Source of the DNA: TMP-24 sp046348855
GTDB lineage: Bacteria; Pseudomonadota; Alphaproteobacteria; Rhodobacterales; Rhodobacteraceae
Length of the DNA: 64,000 nt
Direction of reading: 5' to 3'
Assembly (NCBI GenBank): GCA_046348855.1
Contig: JAXMDK010000008.1
Location: 1 to 64,000 of the forward strand
In this document: piece after piece, positions 35,284 to 43,781 of the stretch
How the letters are laid out: every line of letters starts with the position of its first letter
Position numbering within the stretch: position 1 is the first letter of the stretch
The notes under the pieces: model-generated
What the model was told of the DNA's origin: nothing
Databases searched by the model: none
Seen by the model: the letters and a program-made list of their open reading frames with translations, nothing else
Translations under genes and position numbers: made by a program

Positions 35284-35742
35284 ATGACCGACCTTTCCCG
35301 ACGATCGTTCCTTGGCTTGGGCGCAGTGCTGGCCGTGGCCGCCTGCGGGGCGCCGCCGCGGGTCGCCCAGGCGGCCGGCACCGGGGCTTCACCGCAGGTG
35401 ACCCGGCTCATCAACCGCTATGCCGACTATTACGACATGCCGGAATCGCTGGTCCACCGCGTCGTGCGGCGCGAAAGCGGCTACAACCCTTCGGCCCGCA
35501 ACGGCAACTACTATGGCCTGATGCAGATCGACCCGCGCACCGCCCGCACGATGGGCTACACCGGCGCGCCCTCGGGCCTGCTCGATGCCGAGACCAACCT
35601 GAAATATGCCGGGAAATACCTGCGCGGCGCCTGGCTGGTGGCGCAGGGCAGCGAGGACCGCGCGGTCATGTGGTATTCCAGGGGCTATTACTACGAGGCC
35701 AAGCGCCTGGGCCTGCTGCAAAAGGCCGGTCTTTCGGGCTGA
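35284..35742 (+). CDS. Lytic transglycosylase, Tat-type lipoprotein
   Basis: A 152-residue murein hydrolase. The N-terminus is SRRSFLGLGAVLAVAACG: a twin-arginine motif followed by a hydrophobic stretch and a lipobox (AVAAC), so it is likely Tat-exported and lipidated. The SLT domain shows the catalytic Glu in VVRRESGYNPSARNG, then YYGLMQIDPRTARTMGY and LKYAGKYLRGAWL. It is small, single-domain, with about 130 mature residues. The ATG at 35284 follows GGGACAGACG. It ends about 80 bases before the ClC gene on the same strand. Confidence 0.9.
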   Translation: MTDLSRRSFLGLGAVLAVAACGAPPRVAQAAGTGASPQVTRLINRYADYYDMPESLVHRVVRRESGYNPSARNGNYYGLMQIDPRTARTMGYTGAPSGLLDAETNLKYAGKYLRGAWLVAQGSEDRAVMWYSRGYYYEAKRLGLLQKAGLSG

Positions 35743-35825
35743 TGGCCTTTCGGGCTGACCGCCTTTCGCCTTGACCGCCTGCGCTTGGCCGCCCACCCTG
35801 ACGGCGGACGGAAAGGCAGGACGGG

Positions 35826-37175
35826 ATGACCGGACTTTCAGCCGCGCGGCGGCAGATGCTGCGCCGCTCTCGGCTCATGGTGGTGTCGCCGAACCGCTGG
35901 CGCGCGCGGCTGGTCTTCTTTCTGGGCGCGCTGGCGATCGGCGTGGTCAGCGTCCTTTTCGCGCAGATGTCCGACCGGGCGCAGATGCTCTTCCGCCAGA
36001 CCTTCGGCGGACCGGGGCTTTGGCACTGGTTGCCGCTTCTGGTCACGCCGCTGACCTTCGCCGCCCTTGCCCTGATCGCCGACCGCTATTTCCCCGGCTC
36101 GCAAGGCAGCGGCATCCCCCAGGCGATCGCCGCGCGCCATCTTCAGGATGACCCGCGCCGGGGCGGCTACCTGACGCTGCGCATCGCCGCCGGAAAGATC
36201 CTGATGACGGTCGCCGCGCTTTGTGCCGGTGCCTCGATCGGGCGCGAGGGGCCGACGGTGCAGATCGGCGCGGCGATCATGGTCTTCGCCGCCCGCGTCG
36301 GCGGCCTAGGCCGGGTGCGGGGCCTTATTCTGGCGGGCTCGGCCGCCGGCATCGCGGCGGCCTTCAACACGCCCCTGGCTGGGATCGTCTTCGCCATAGA
36401 AGAGATGAGCCGCTCCTATCAGGTCCGCACCAACGGCCTGGTTCTGTCGGCCGTCATCATCGCGGGCATCGCCTCGCTGTCGCTACTGGGCAGCTACACC
36501 TACTTCGGCCAAAGCCACGCCACCGGCACCTTCCCGCGCGACTGGGGGCTGGTCATCGCCATCGGCATCGCGGGCGGCACGCTCGGCGGCCTTTTCAGCC
36601 TAGCCACCCTGTCGCTGACAACCCGCATCCGGCGCGTCCGCAGGCTGACGCGCCGGACCCGGATCGCACTTGTCGGGCTTGGCTGCGGTCTGGTCGTGGC
36701 CTGTGCGGGCCTTCTGTCCGGCGGCGCGACCTTCGGCACCGGCTACGAAGAGGCCCGCGGCATCATCGGCGGCACGGCCGAGCCCTGGAGCTATTTCGTG
36801 CTGAAATTCCTCGCGACGCTCGCCTCGACCGTCTCGGGCATTCCGGGCGGCCTTTTCGCGCCCTCGCTGTCGGTGGGGGCCGGGCTCGGCGGGGCGATCG
36901 GCTCGTCCTTCGGGGCAAGCATCGGCTTTGCCGCGCTGATCGGCATGGCCGCCTATTTCGCGGGCGTCGTCCAGGCGCCCTTCACCACCATCGTCATCGT
37001 GCTGGAGATGACGGGAAGCCACACCAGCGTCACACCCATCATGGCCGCCGCGATGATCGGCTTCGCCGTGTCGCGCTATATCTCGCCGGTGCCGCTCTAT
37101 CACGCGCTGGCCCGCCTTTGGATAGCCGACGCGATCCGCCAGCGGCGCACCACGCATGAGACACCGGCCCACTGA
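35826..37175 (+). CDS. ClC-family chloride channel/antiporter
   Basis: A 449-residue integral membrane protein without CBS domains. The ion-path signatures are present: GSGIPQAI, GREGPTVQIG (gating Glu) and GIPGGLFAPSLSVGAGLGG. The inner-gate Glu of exchangers is kept in FAIEEMSRSY, which favours a chloride/proton antiporter over a passive channel. It is convergent with the Lrp-type regulator with only 6 bases between. Confidence 0.93.
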   Translation: MTGLSAARRQMLRRSRLMVVSPNRWRARLVFFLGALAIGVVSVLFAQMSDRAQMLFRQTFGGPGLWHWLPLLVTPLTFAALALIADRYFPGSQGSGIPQAIAARHLQDDPRRGGYLTLRIAAGKILMTVAALCAGASIGREGPTVQIGAAIMVFAARVGGLGRVRGLILAGSAAGIAAAFNTPLAGIVFAIEEMSRSYQVRTNGLVLSAVIIAGIASLSLLGSYTYFGQSHATGTFPRDWGLVIAIGIAGGTLGGLFSLATLSLTTRIRRVRRLTRRTRIALVGLGCGLVVACAGLLSGGATFGTGYEEARGIIGGTAEPWSYFVLKFLATLASTVSGIPGGLFAPSLSVGAGLGGAIGSSFGASIGFAALIGMAAYFAGVVQAPFTTIVIVLEMTGSHTSVTPIMAAAMIGFAVSRYISPVPLYHALARLWIADAIRQRRTTHETPAH

Positions 37176-37181
37176 CAAGGG

Positions 37182-37640
37182 TCAGACGGGGATCGCCGTC
37201 GTCTTGAACACGGTCCTGAGCGCAAAGGACGAATGCATCTGCGCCACCCCCGGCAGGCGGGCCAGATACTGGCGGTGGATGCGGGCGAAATCGTCGGTAT
37301 CCTCGGCCACCACCTTCAGCAGATAGTCGGCCGTCCCCGCCATCAGGTGGCATTCCAGCACGTCCGGCACCCGCCTGACCTCGCGCTCGAAGGCCTCAAG
37401 CACCTCGTCGGCCTGCCCGGACAGGGTGATTTCGACGAAAACGGTGGTCGGCCGGCCCAGCTTGCGGGCGTTCAGCAGCGCCACATAGGCGTCGATCAGC
37501 CCTTCGGTTTCAAGCCGCTGCACCCGGCGGTGACAGGCCGACGGCGACAGGTTCACCCGCTCGGACAGTTCGGCATTCGTCAGCCGCCCTTCTTTCTGCA
37601 ATGCAGAAAGAAGCCGGCGATCTGTTGCGTCCAAGTCCAT
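37182..37640 (-). CDS. Lrp/AsnC family regulator, divergent from ald
   Basis: A 152-residue feast/famine regulator. The N-terminal winged helix is LDATDRRLLSALQKEGRLTNAELSERVNLSPSACHRRVQRLE, and the C-terminal RAM domain includes VLECHLMAGTADYLLKVVAEDTDDFARIH. It is divergent from alanine dehydrogenase with 142 bases between, the arrangement of AldR-like activators that respond to alanine. Local activation of ald is inferred from this arrangement. Confidence 0.93.
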   Translation of the reverse strand: MDLDATDRRLLSALQKEGRLTNAELSERVNLSPSACHRRVQRLETEGLIDAYVALLNARKLGRPTTVFVEITLSGQADEVLEAFEREVRRVPDVLECHLMAGTADYLLKVVAEDTDDFARIHRQYLARLPGVAQMHSSFALRTVFKTTAIPV

Positions 37641-37782
37641 TGTTGCGCACGATCCTTCGCAAAAACTGCAAGTTTGTCGAAGATATTCCCTCTCTCATCC
37701 AGATACACCACCGATCTTTGCAAAGCAATTGCGGGCGAAAAGGCGCATCCTGCCGCCAATCTAATTCGGAGGACCCCCCCAA
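37641..37782. promoter_or_regulatory. Shared lrp/ald control region
   Basis: This divergent intergenic stretch is visibly AT-richer than its surroundings. It contains a perfect palindrome CTTTGCAAAG (37716-37725) followed by CAATTGC, and a CTTCG ... CGAAG pair at about 37656-37685. Lrp-family octamers bind several such degenerate, AT-rich sites in one promoter. Binding by the adjacent regulator is inferred. Confidence 0.4.
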
Positions 37783-38898
37783 ATGAAAATCGGCTGCCCC
37801 AAGGAAATCAAGCCGCAGGAATTCCGCGTCGGCATGACGCCGAACGCGGCGCGCGAAGCCGTCAGCCACGGCCATGACGTCTACATCGAAAAGAACGCCG
37901 GCACCGGCGCCGGCTTTTCGGACGCGGATTATACCGCCGTGGGCGCCAAGATCCTCGACACCGCGGCGGAAGTCTTTGCCAAGGCCGACATGATCGTGAA
38001 GGTCAAGGAACCGCAGGCCGGCGAACGCAAGATGCTGCGCGAAGGCCAGATCCTGTTCACCTACCTGCACCTGGCGCCCGACCCGGAGCAGACCCACGAC
38101 CTGCTGAAATCCGGCGCGACCTGCATCGCCTATGAAACCGTGACCGACCGCAGCGGCGGCCTGCCGCTGCTGGCGCCGATGTCGGAAGTCGCCGGGCGGC
38201 TTGCGCCGCAGGTCGGCGCCTGGACGCTGCAAAAGGCCAATGGCGGCCGTGGCGTGCTGCTGGGCGGCGTTCCCGGCGTGTCGCCGGCCCGCGTGCTGGT
38301 GATCGGCGGCGGCGTGGTCGGCACGCATGCCGCCAAGATCGCCGCCGGCATGGGCGCCGACGTGACGGTGCTTGACCGGTCGATCCCGCGCCTGCGCTAT
38401 CTCGACGATGTCTTCGGCGGCAAGTTCAAGAATGCCTATGCCAACGAAGGCAACACCATCGACCTCGCCCGCCAGGCCGACATGATCATCGGCGCGGTGC
38501 TGATCCCCGGCGCGGCGGCCCCGAAGCTGATCTCGAAGGCTCAGCTGAAGGAACTGAAGCCCGGCGCGGCGCTGGTCGACGTGGCCATCGACCAGGGCGG
38601 CTGCTTCGAAACCTCGCGTCCCACCACCCACCAGGACCCGATCTACGCCGTCGACGGGATCATGCACTATTGCGTGGCCAACATGCCTGGCGCGGTGGCC
38701 CGCACCTCGACGCTGGCGCTTGGCAATGCGACCATGCCGTTCATGCTGGCGCTCGCCGACAAGGGCTGGAAGAAGGCCTGCGCCGACGACGTGCACCTGC
38801 TGAACGGCCTGAACGTTCATGCCGGCAAGCTGACCTACGAAGCCGTCGGCAAGGCGCTGAACCTGCCGACCGTGGCGGCGGCCGATGTCCTGAAATGA
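37783..38898 (+). CDS. ald: Alanine dehydrogenase
   Basis: Interconverts L-alanine and pyruvate plus ammonia with NAD. The 371-residue length is typical. MKIGCPKEIKPQEFRVGMTP opens the protein. The catalytic Lys lies in MIVKVKEPQ and His in LFTYLHLAPD. The Rossmann motif is VLVIGGGVVGTHAAKIAAGMGADVTVLD, followed by DVAIDQGGCFETSRPTTHQDPIY and HYCVANMPGAVARTST. GGAGGA precedes the ATG. A perfect 10-bp hairpin follows the stop. Confidence 0.98.
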   Translation: MKIGCPKEIKPQEFRVGMTPNAAREAVSHGHDVYIEKNAGTGAGFSDADYTAVGAKILDTAAEVFAKADMIVKVKEPQAGERKMLREGQILFTYLHLAPDPEQTHDLLKSGATCIAYETVTDRSGGLPLLAPMSEVAGRLAPQVGAWTLQKANGGRGVLLGGVPGVSPARVLVIGGGVVGTHAAKIAAGMGADVTVLDRSIPRLRYLDDVFGGKFKNAYANEGNTIDLARQADMIIGAVLIPGAAAPKLISKAQLKELKPGAALVDVAIDQGGCFETSRPTTHQDPIYAVDGIMHYCVANMPGAVARTSTLALGNATMPFMLALADKGWKKACADDVHLLNGLNVHAGKLTYEAVGKALNLPTVAAADVLK

Positions 38899-38906
38899 TG
38901 ATGAGC

Positions 38907-38930
38907 GGGCGCTGAGAACACTCAGCGCCC
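38907..38930 (+). terminator. Hairpin terminator of ald
   Basis: GGGCGCTGAG and CTCAGCGCCC pair perfectly around AACA, nine bases after the ald stop, followed by CTTTCCC. The T tract is weak, so termination may be partial or Rho-assisted. It also lies just past the end of the opposite-strand lipoprotein gene. Confidence 0.65.
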
Positions 38931-38938
38931 CTTTCCCT

Positions 38939-39358
38939 TCAGGGCTGCCGGGTCAGGATGTAGTAATCCGCCAAGGCGCCCACGATCACCTTCCCATCCC
39001 TGTCGAGATGCCAGAGGCGGCCTTCGCCCACCTTGAATTTGGCGTCATGGGCCTCGGGGCCAAGCCGGATCATCGCCCCGGCATCGTCCCACACAAACTT
39101 GCCCCGCGTCACGAACGGCTTGCCATCCTTGCCCTGGTAGGTTTCGGTCAGCGTGTAGCTTCCCGCCTGCGTCAGGGTGAGCGTCGTCCTGATCCCTTCG
39201 CAATCAGCGCACGGAAGGGTTCCGGCATAGGTTCCAGCCCAATCCAGCGAAGTCCGGCTGCTGTCACCCGCAGGCACTGTGGCTGGCGGCGACGCCGGCT
39301 GGCACCCTGAAAGGCTGGCAAGAAAGATAAGCGCAGTTCCGAACAGCCTGGCCTTCAT
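38939..39358 (-). CDS. NlpE-like lipoprotein
   Basis: A 139-residue lipoprotein with signal MKARLFGTALIFLASLSGC (lipobox LSGC, lipidated Cys19). After a Pro/Ala-rich linker comes an NlpE N-terminal-like domain: WAGTYAGTLPCADCEGIRTTLTL with the CxxC pair, then YTLTETYQGKDGKP and GALADYYILTR. In NlpE the CxxC-containing domain senses copper or redox at the outer membrane. That role here is inferred from similarity. It is downstream of mscL on the same strand. Confidence 0.82.
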   Translation of the reverse strand: MKARLFGTALIFLASLSGCQPASPPATVPAGDSSRTSLDWAGTYAGTLPCADCEGIRTTLTLTQAGSYTLTETYQGKDGKPFVTRGKFVWDDAGAMIRLGPEAHDAKFKVGEGRLWHLDRDGKVIVGALADYYILTRQP

Positions 39359-39402
39359 TTGAACCTCGCGGACACCACGAATGTCGAGATGCAGGAATGA
39401 TC

Positions 39403-39429
39403 AGCGCCGGCGCCATCTGCGCCGGCGCT
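39403..39429. terminator. GC-rich 11-bp hairpin after mscL
   Basis: AGCGCCGGCGC and GCGCCGGCGCT form a perfect 11-bp stem around a 5-base centre, between the mscL stop and the lipoprotein start. There is no long T tract on either strand (only CTTTC on plus), so it may be a transcript-stabilising hairpin or a weak terminator. Confidence 0.45.
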
Positions 39430-39445
39430 TTCAAGGCTGAGCGGA

Positions 39446-39865
39446 TTACTTCTTCAGCGCGTCGCGGATCTGCAACAGCACGTCCAGTTCGGACGGGCCG
39501 GCCGGCGCCGCCGGTGCGGCTTCCTTCTTGGTGGTGGCGTCCTTGACCCGGTTGACCATCTTGACCAGCAGGAACACCACGAAGGCGATGATCAGGAAGT
39601 TGATGACCGCGGTGATGAACGAGCCATAGGCAAAGACCGGCGCGCCCGCATCCCGTGCCGCCTTCAGCGAGGCATAGTCGCCGCCGCCAAGGTTGATGAA
39701 CAGGTTCGAAAAGTCGATCCCGCCGGTGATCAGGCCGATGATCGGGTTGATGAGGTCGGCCACCAGCGAACTGACGATGGCGGTGAACGCCGCCCCGATG
39801 ATGATACCCACCGCCATGTCCATGACATTGCCCTTGGCGATGAAGTCCTTGAACTCTTTCAGCAT
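39446..39865 (-). CDS. mscL: Large-conductance mechanosensitive channel
   Basis: Pentameric emergency valve against hypo-osmotic shock. In the 139-residue protein, MLKEFKDFIAKGNVMDMAVGIIIGAAFTAIVSSLVADLI is the N-terminal helix and TM1, and YGSFITAVINFLIIAFVVFLLVKMVNR is TM2. The tail is Ala/Pro-rich followed by the helical LDVLLQIRDALKK bundle. All family features are intact. Confidence 0.97.
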   Translation of the reverse strand: MLKEFKDFIAKGNVMDMAVGIIIGAAFTAIVSSLVADLINPIIGLITGGIDFSNLFINLGGGDYASLKAARDAGAPVFAYGSFITAVINFLIIAFVVFLLVKMVNRVKDATTKKEAAPAAPAGPSELDVLLQIRDALKK

Positions 39866-40039
39866 TTCTGTCCCCCAATGCTCACGCTACTCACCCGGCG
39901 CGTTTCCCTGCCAACCGGATACGCGCATGAGCCTAGCACAGCTGTTGCAAATCGGAACGGGTAATTCCCGCGCCACCTTCCCCTGACGCCGGGTCGCGGG
40001 CCCGGGTTTGCGGCGCCGGTTGCGGACCGGCGCCGCGCA

Positions 40040-42457
40040 TCAGGCGCGCAGGACGCCGCCGGTGGCCTTCGCCACCTTTTCGACGATCCGGGCGGAAACC
40101 GCCTCGATCTCCTCGTCGGTCAGGGTCTTGTCGCGCGGTTGCAGGCGCACGCTGATGGCCAGCGACTTCTTGCCCGCCCCCATCTGCGCCTCGGCCTTGT
40201 CGCCGGCGAACTGGTCGAAGACCGATACCTGCTCGATCAGCGCCTTGTCGGCGCCCAGCGCGGCGTTGACCAGCGTCAGCGCCTCGACCGAGCGGTCGAC
40301 CACAAAGGCGAAGTCCCGCTCGACCGCCTGAAGGCCGGACATGGCCAGCGCCGGCCGCGTCGCGGTGCGCACCTTCGGGAAGGGCACGTTGGCCAGTTGC
40401 AGCGTCAGCGCGACCGCCGGGCCCTTGACATCCATCGCCCGCAGCACCCTGGGATGCACTTCGCCGAAGGTCGCAAGCACGGTCGGCCCCAGCGCGACGG
40501 TCCCCGACCGGCCGGGATGCCACCAGGACGCGACCTTGCGGCCGATCTGCACCCGCGCCGGCGCGCCAATAGCGGCCAGGAGCGCCTCGGCATCGGCCTT
40601 GGCGTCGAACACGTCGACCGCCCGGCGCGACCCGAACGGATCGCGTGCCGCCGAGGCCCCGGTCAGAAGCGCGGTGGCCTGCAGCTGCTGGTCGCCGGGC
40701 TCGCCGCCGCTGAAGGCGGGGCCGATCTCGAACAGCGCCAGATCCATGAAGCCGCGGGCCTGGTTGCGGGCGGCGGCCTGCAAGAGGCCGGGCAGAAGAT
40801 CCGGCCGCATGTGGGTCATTTCCGACGAGATCGGATTGTCGATGCGCGTCGGCTCCGCGCCACCGCCGAAGAGGCTGGCCGAAGCGGAATCGATGAACGA
40901 ATAGGTCACGCATTCGTTGTAGCCCAGCGCCGCCAGCGTCCGGCGGGCCGTGGCTTCGCGCACCTGCATCGGCGTCAGGATCGTCTTGGCGACGCCCGCG
41001 ACCGCGCGGTTCAGCGGCCTGCCGCGCAGCTTGGTCAGCGAGGCGACGCGCGCCACCTCCTCGACCAGGTCGGCCTCGCCCAGGATGTCGGGCCGCCAGG
41101 TCGGCGGGCTGGCCATGTTGCCGTCCAGCGTGAAGCCCAGCGCCGCCAGCGTCGCGCGCTGATCGGTTTCGGCAATATCCATCCCGACCAGCGAAACGAC
41201 CCGCGCCGGGTCCAGCCGGTAGGCGCGCGCCGTGTCCGGCACCGCCCCGTCGCGGACCACATGGCTGGCGGAGCCGCCGCACAGGTCAAGGATCATCCGC
41301 GTCGCCAGTTCCAGCCCCGGCTCGGTGAAGGCCGGATCGACCCCGCGCTCGAACCGGTAGCGGGCATCGGAATTGACCCGCAGGGCCCGGCCGGTGGTGG
41401 CGACGGTGATCGGGTCCCAGTAGGCGCTTTCCAGGAACACTTCGGTCGTCGCCTCGGTGCAGCCCGACGGCTCGCCACCCATGATCCCGGCCAGACTTTC
41501 CGGGCCCTGGTCGTCGGAAATCACCATCATGCCTGCGGCCAGCCGATAGGTCTTGCCATCAAGCGCCAGCAGTTCCTCGCCGCCCTTGGCCGGGTGGATG
41601 CGCAGATCGCCCCGGACCTTGGCGGCGTCGAAGACATGCAGCGGGCGGTTCAGGTCGTAGGTGAAGAAGTTGGTCACATCGACCAGGGCCGAGATCGGCC
41701 GCAGGCCGATGGCCTTCAGCCGGGCCTGCAGCCAGACTGGGGAGGCGCCGTTCCTGACCCCGCGGATCAGGCGCCCGGTGAACAGGGGGCAGCCCTTCGC
41801 CTTCAGTTCGGGCGCGATCCTGACGCCGATCGGGCTGTCGAAGGCGCCGGCCACCGGCGCGGCCGCCAGGGGTTTCAGCTTGCCGAGCCCGCGCGCCGCC
41901 AGATCGCGGGCGATGCCACGCACGCCCAGCGCATCGGGCCGGTTGGGCGTGACCTTCACATGGATCATCGGGTCGTTCAGCCCGCGATAGTCGATGAAGC
42001 GCGCGCCGAGCGGCGCGTCCTCGGGCAGATCGATGATCCCCTGATGGTCGTCGCTCAGTTCCAGTTCCCGTTCGGAGCAGAGCATCCCGTTCGATTCGAC
42101 GCCGCGGATCACGCCGGGCTTCAGGTCGACCCCGGTGCCCGGCACATGGGTGCCGACCGGCGCGAAGACCCCCACCAGACCGGTGCGGGCGTTGGGGGCA
42201 CCGCAGACCACCTGCACCTCTTCCATCCGGCCGCCTTCGCCCTCGGGCCAGGTCGCCACCCGGCAGAGCCGCAGCTTGTCGGCATTCGGATGCTGGACCG
42301 CCTCGATGACCTTGCAGATGCGGAACGCGCCCAGCCGCGCCACCGGGTCGGCGACCTCCTCGACCTCGAGCCCGAGATCGGTCAGCGCATAGAGGATGTC
42401 ACCGAGCGTCGCCTCGGTTTCCAGGTGATCCTTCAGCCAGGAGAGGGTGAATTTCAT
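40040..42457 (-). CDS. pheT: Phenylalanyl-tRNA synthetase beta subunit
   Basis: Beta chain of the alpha2-beta2 synthetase charging tRNA-Phe. The 805-residue protein has MKFTLSWLKDHL, a tRNA-binding EMAP-like domain (NADKLRLCRV, VVCGAPNART), the B3/B4 editing domain, the B5 domain and the C-terminal anticodon-binding FDX-ACB domain (FPKVRTATRPALAMSGLQAVERDFAFVVDR). ATG 42457 follows GGAAGGACG; a longer in-frame start is less likely. pheS is not adjacent: the upstream neighbour is a divergent small-protein gene. Confidence 0.97.
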   Translation of the reverse strand: MKFTLSWLKDHLETEATLGDILYALTDLGLEVEEVADPVARLGAFRICKVIEAVQHPNADKLRLCRVATWPEGEGGRMEEVQVVCGAPNARTGLVGVFAPVGTHVPGTGVDLKPGVIRGVESNGMLCSERELELSDDHQGIIDLPEDAPLGARFIDYRGLNDPMIHVKVTPNRPDALGVRGIARDLAARGLGKLKPLAAAPVAGAFDSPIGVRIAPELKAKGCPLFTGRLIRGVRNGASPVWLQARLKAIGLRPISALVDVTNFFTYDLNRPLHVFDAAKVRGDLRIHPAKGGEELLALDGKTYRLAAGMMVISDDQGPESLAGIMGGEPSGCTEATTEVFLESAYWDPITVATTGRALRVNSDARYRFERGVDPAFTEPGLELATRMILDLCGGSASHVVRDGAVPDTARAYRLDPARVVSLVGMDIAETDQRATLAALGFTLDGNMASPPTWRPDILGEADLVEEVARVASLTKLRGRPLNRAVAGVAKTILTPMQVREATARRTLAALGYNECVTYSFIDSASASLFGGGAEPTRIDNPISSEMTHMRPDLLPGLLQAAARNQARGFMDLALFEIGPAFSGGEPGDQQLQATALLTGASAARDPFGSRRAVDVFDAKADAEALLAAIGAPARVQIGRKVASWWHPGRSGTVALGPTVLATFGEVHPRVLRAMDVKGPAVALTLQLANVPFPKVRTATRPALAMSGLQAVERDFAFVVDRSVEALTLVNAALGADKALIEQVSVFDQFAGDKAEAQMGAGKKSLAISVRLQPRDKTLTDEEIEAVSARIVEKVAKATGGVLRA

Positions 42458-42604
42458 GCTCGTCCTTCCGTCCGTCCAGCCGCCAGCGGGCCTGGCCTCT
42501 GTGGCCGCTTCCGGCGGAAAGGTCAAATTTTCTGCACCATCGCGCCGCTTCCCGACCCGATTCGTCCGCTAGCTTGAAAGCACGAGATTTTGGAGACTGC
42601 CATT

Positions 42605-42886
42605 ATGAAAAAACAATTTCGCGCCGAACGCGGTGGTTTTATCCATTTGACCTTGGCTGCGGCCCTTCTTGCCAGCGTCGCCGCAGCCGGACTGTTCGGC
42701 CAAAGCCTGAATGACCTCATCGCCGGCAAGTCGGGGCCGGGCATGATCGCCCTGTCGTCCGACAGCGCCGCCCGATGCGCCGCCGATACGATCGACACGA
42801 TCGCCGGCACCATCGGCTGCGGCAGCGCAAAGGCCGCAGGCCGGCTGACCGGCCTGACCTTCCTCAGCGCGACAAAGAAGAACTGA
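42605..42886 (+). CDS. Small hypothetical protein with one hydrophobic segment
   Basis: A 93-residue protein of unknown family. A basic start (MKKQFRAERGG) precedes a hydrophobic stretch of about 20 residues (FIHLTLAAALLASVAAAGLF), then a polar C-terminus with two cysteines (ARCAADT, TIGCGSA). It may be a membrane-anchored or secreted peptide; the AERGGFI start before the hydrophobic helix faintly recalls Flp-type pilins. GGAG lies about ten bases before the ATG. It is convergent with dapD, 6 bases apart, and divergent from pheT. Confidence 0.6.
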   Translation: MKKQFRAERGGFIHLTLAAALLASVAAAGLFGQSLNDLIAGKSGPGMIALSSDSAARCAADTIDTIAGTIGCGSAKAAGRLTGLTFLSATKKN

Positions 42887-42892
42887 CGGCCG

Positions 42893-43720
42893 TCAGTCTC
42901 GCAAAAGCTCGTTGATCGAGGTCTTGGAGCGGGTCTTGGCGTCAACCTTCTTGACGATCACCGCGCAGTAAAGGCTGATCCCGCCCTTCGAGGGCATGGA
43001 CCCCGCCACCACCACCGATCCGGCCGGCACCTCGCCATACATGACCGCGCCGGTTTCGCGGTCGACGATCTTGGTCGACTGGCCGATGAAGACGCCCATG
43101 CCCAAGACCGAGCCTTCGCGGACGATGCAGCCCTCGACCACTTCCGACCGCGCGCCGATGAAGCAGTTGTCCTCGATGATCGTCGGGCCGGCCTGCATCG
43201 GTTCCAGCACCCCGCCGATGCCGACGCCGCCGGACAGATGCACGTTCTTGCCGATCTGGGCGCAAGAGCCGACCGTCGCCCAGCCGTCGACCATCGTGCC
43301 TTCGTCGACATAGGCGCCGATGTTGACGAACGACGGCATCAGCACCACGCCCTTGGCGATATAAGCCGACCGCCGGACGATCGAGCCCGGCACCGCGCGG
43401 AACCCGGCGGCGCGCCATTCCGCTTCGCCCCAGCCGTCGAACTTCGACGGCACCTTGTCCCACCAGGTCGTGCCGCCGTTGCCGCCGGAAATCGGATACA
43501 TGTCGGTCAGCCGGAACGACAGCAGCACCGCCTTCTTGGCCCACTGGTTCACCTGCCACTTGCCGTCCGCCTGGCGTTCGGCCACCCGCAGTTTCCCGCC
43601 GTCCAGCGCCGTCAGCGTCGCTTCGATCGCGTCGCGCGCCTCGCCCTTGGTTGCCGGCGAAATCCCGTCGCGGGCCTCCCAGGCGGCTTCGATCGCGGTT
43701 TCCAGCGCAGCATTGGACAT
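42893..43720 (-). CDS. dapD: Tetrahydrodipicolinate N-succinyltransferase
   Basis: Succinylates tetrahydrodipicolinate in the lysine/diaminopimelate pathway. The 275-residue protein has an N-terminal helical domain, then left-handed beta-helix hexapeptide repeats (IAKGVVLMPSFVNIGAYVDEGTMVDGWATVGSCAQIG, IEDNCFIGARSEVVEGCIV), and a C-terminal ISLYCAVIVKKVD. The second of two adjacent ATGs (43720) is best placed behind AGGGAG. Confidence 0.96.
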   Translation of the reverse strand: MSNAALETAIEAAWEARDGISPATKGEARDAIEATLTALDGGKLRVAERQADGKWQVNQWAKKAVLLSFRLTDMYPISGGNGGTTWWDKVPSKFDGWGEAEWRAAGFRAVPGSIVRRSAYIAKGVVLMPSFVNIGAYVDEGTMVDGWATVGSCAQIGKNVHLSGGVGIGGVLEPMQAGPTIIEDNCFIGARSEVVEGCIVREGSVLGMGVFIGQSTKIVDRETGAVMYGEVPAGSVVVAGSMPSKGGISLYCAVIVKKVDAKTRSKTSINELLRD

Positions 43721-43781
43721 CATCTTCTCCCTGCAAGGTGATTGGCGGCAGTCTGGCCTATAGTGGCCGGTCCTGCCGGAT

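Noticed and set aside
40139..42577. An 812-codon open frame antisense to pheT
   Set aside because: Shadow of pheT: low-complexity Arg/Gln/His composition and no recognisable motif.
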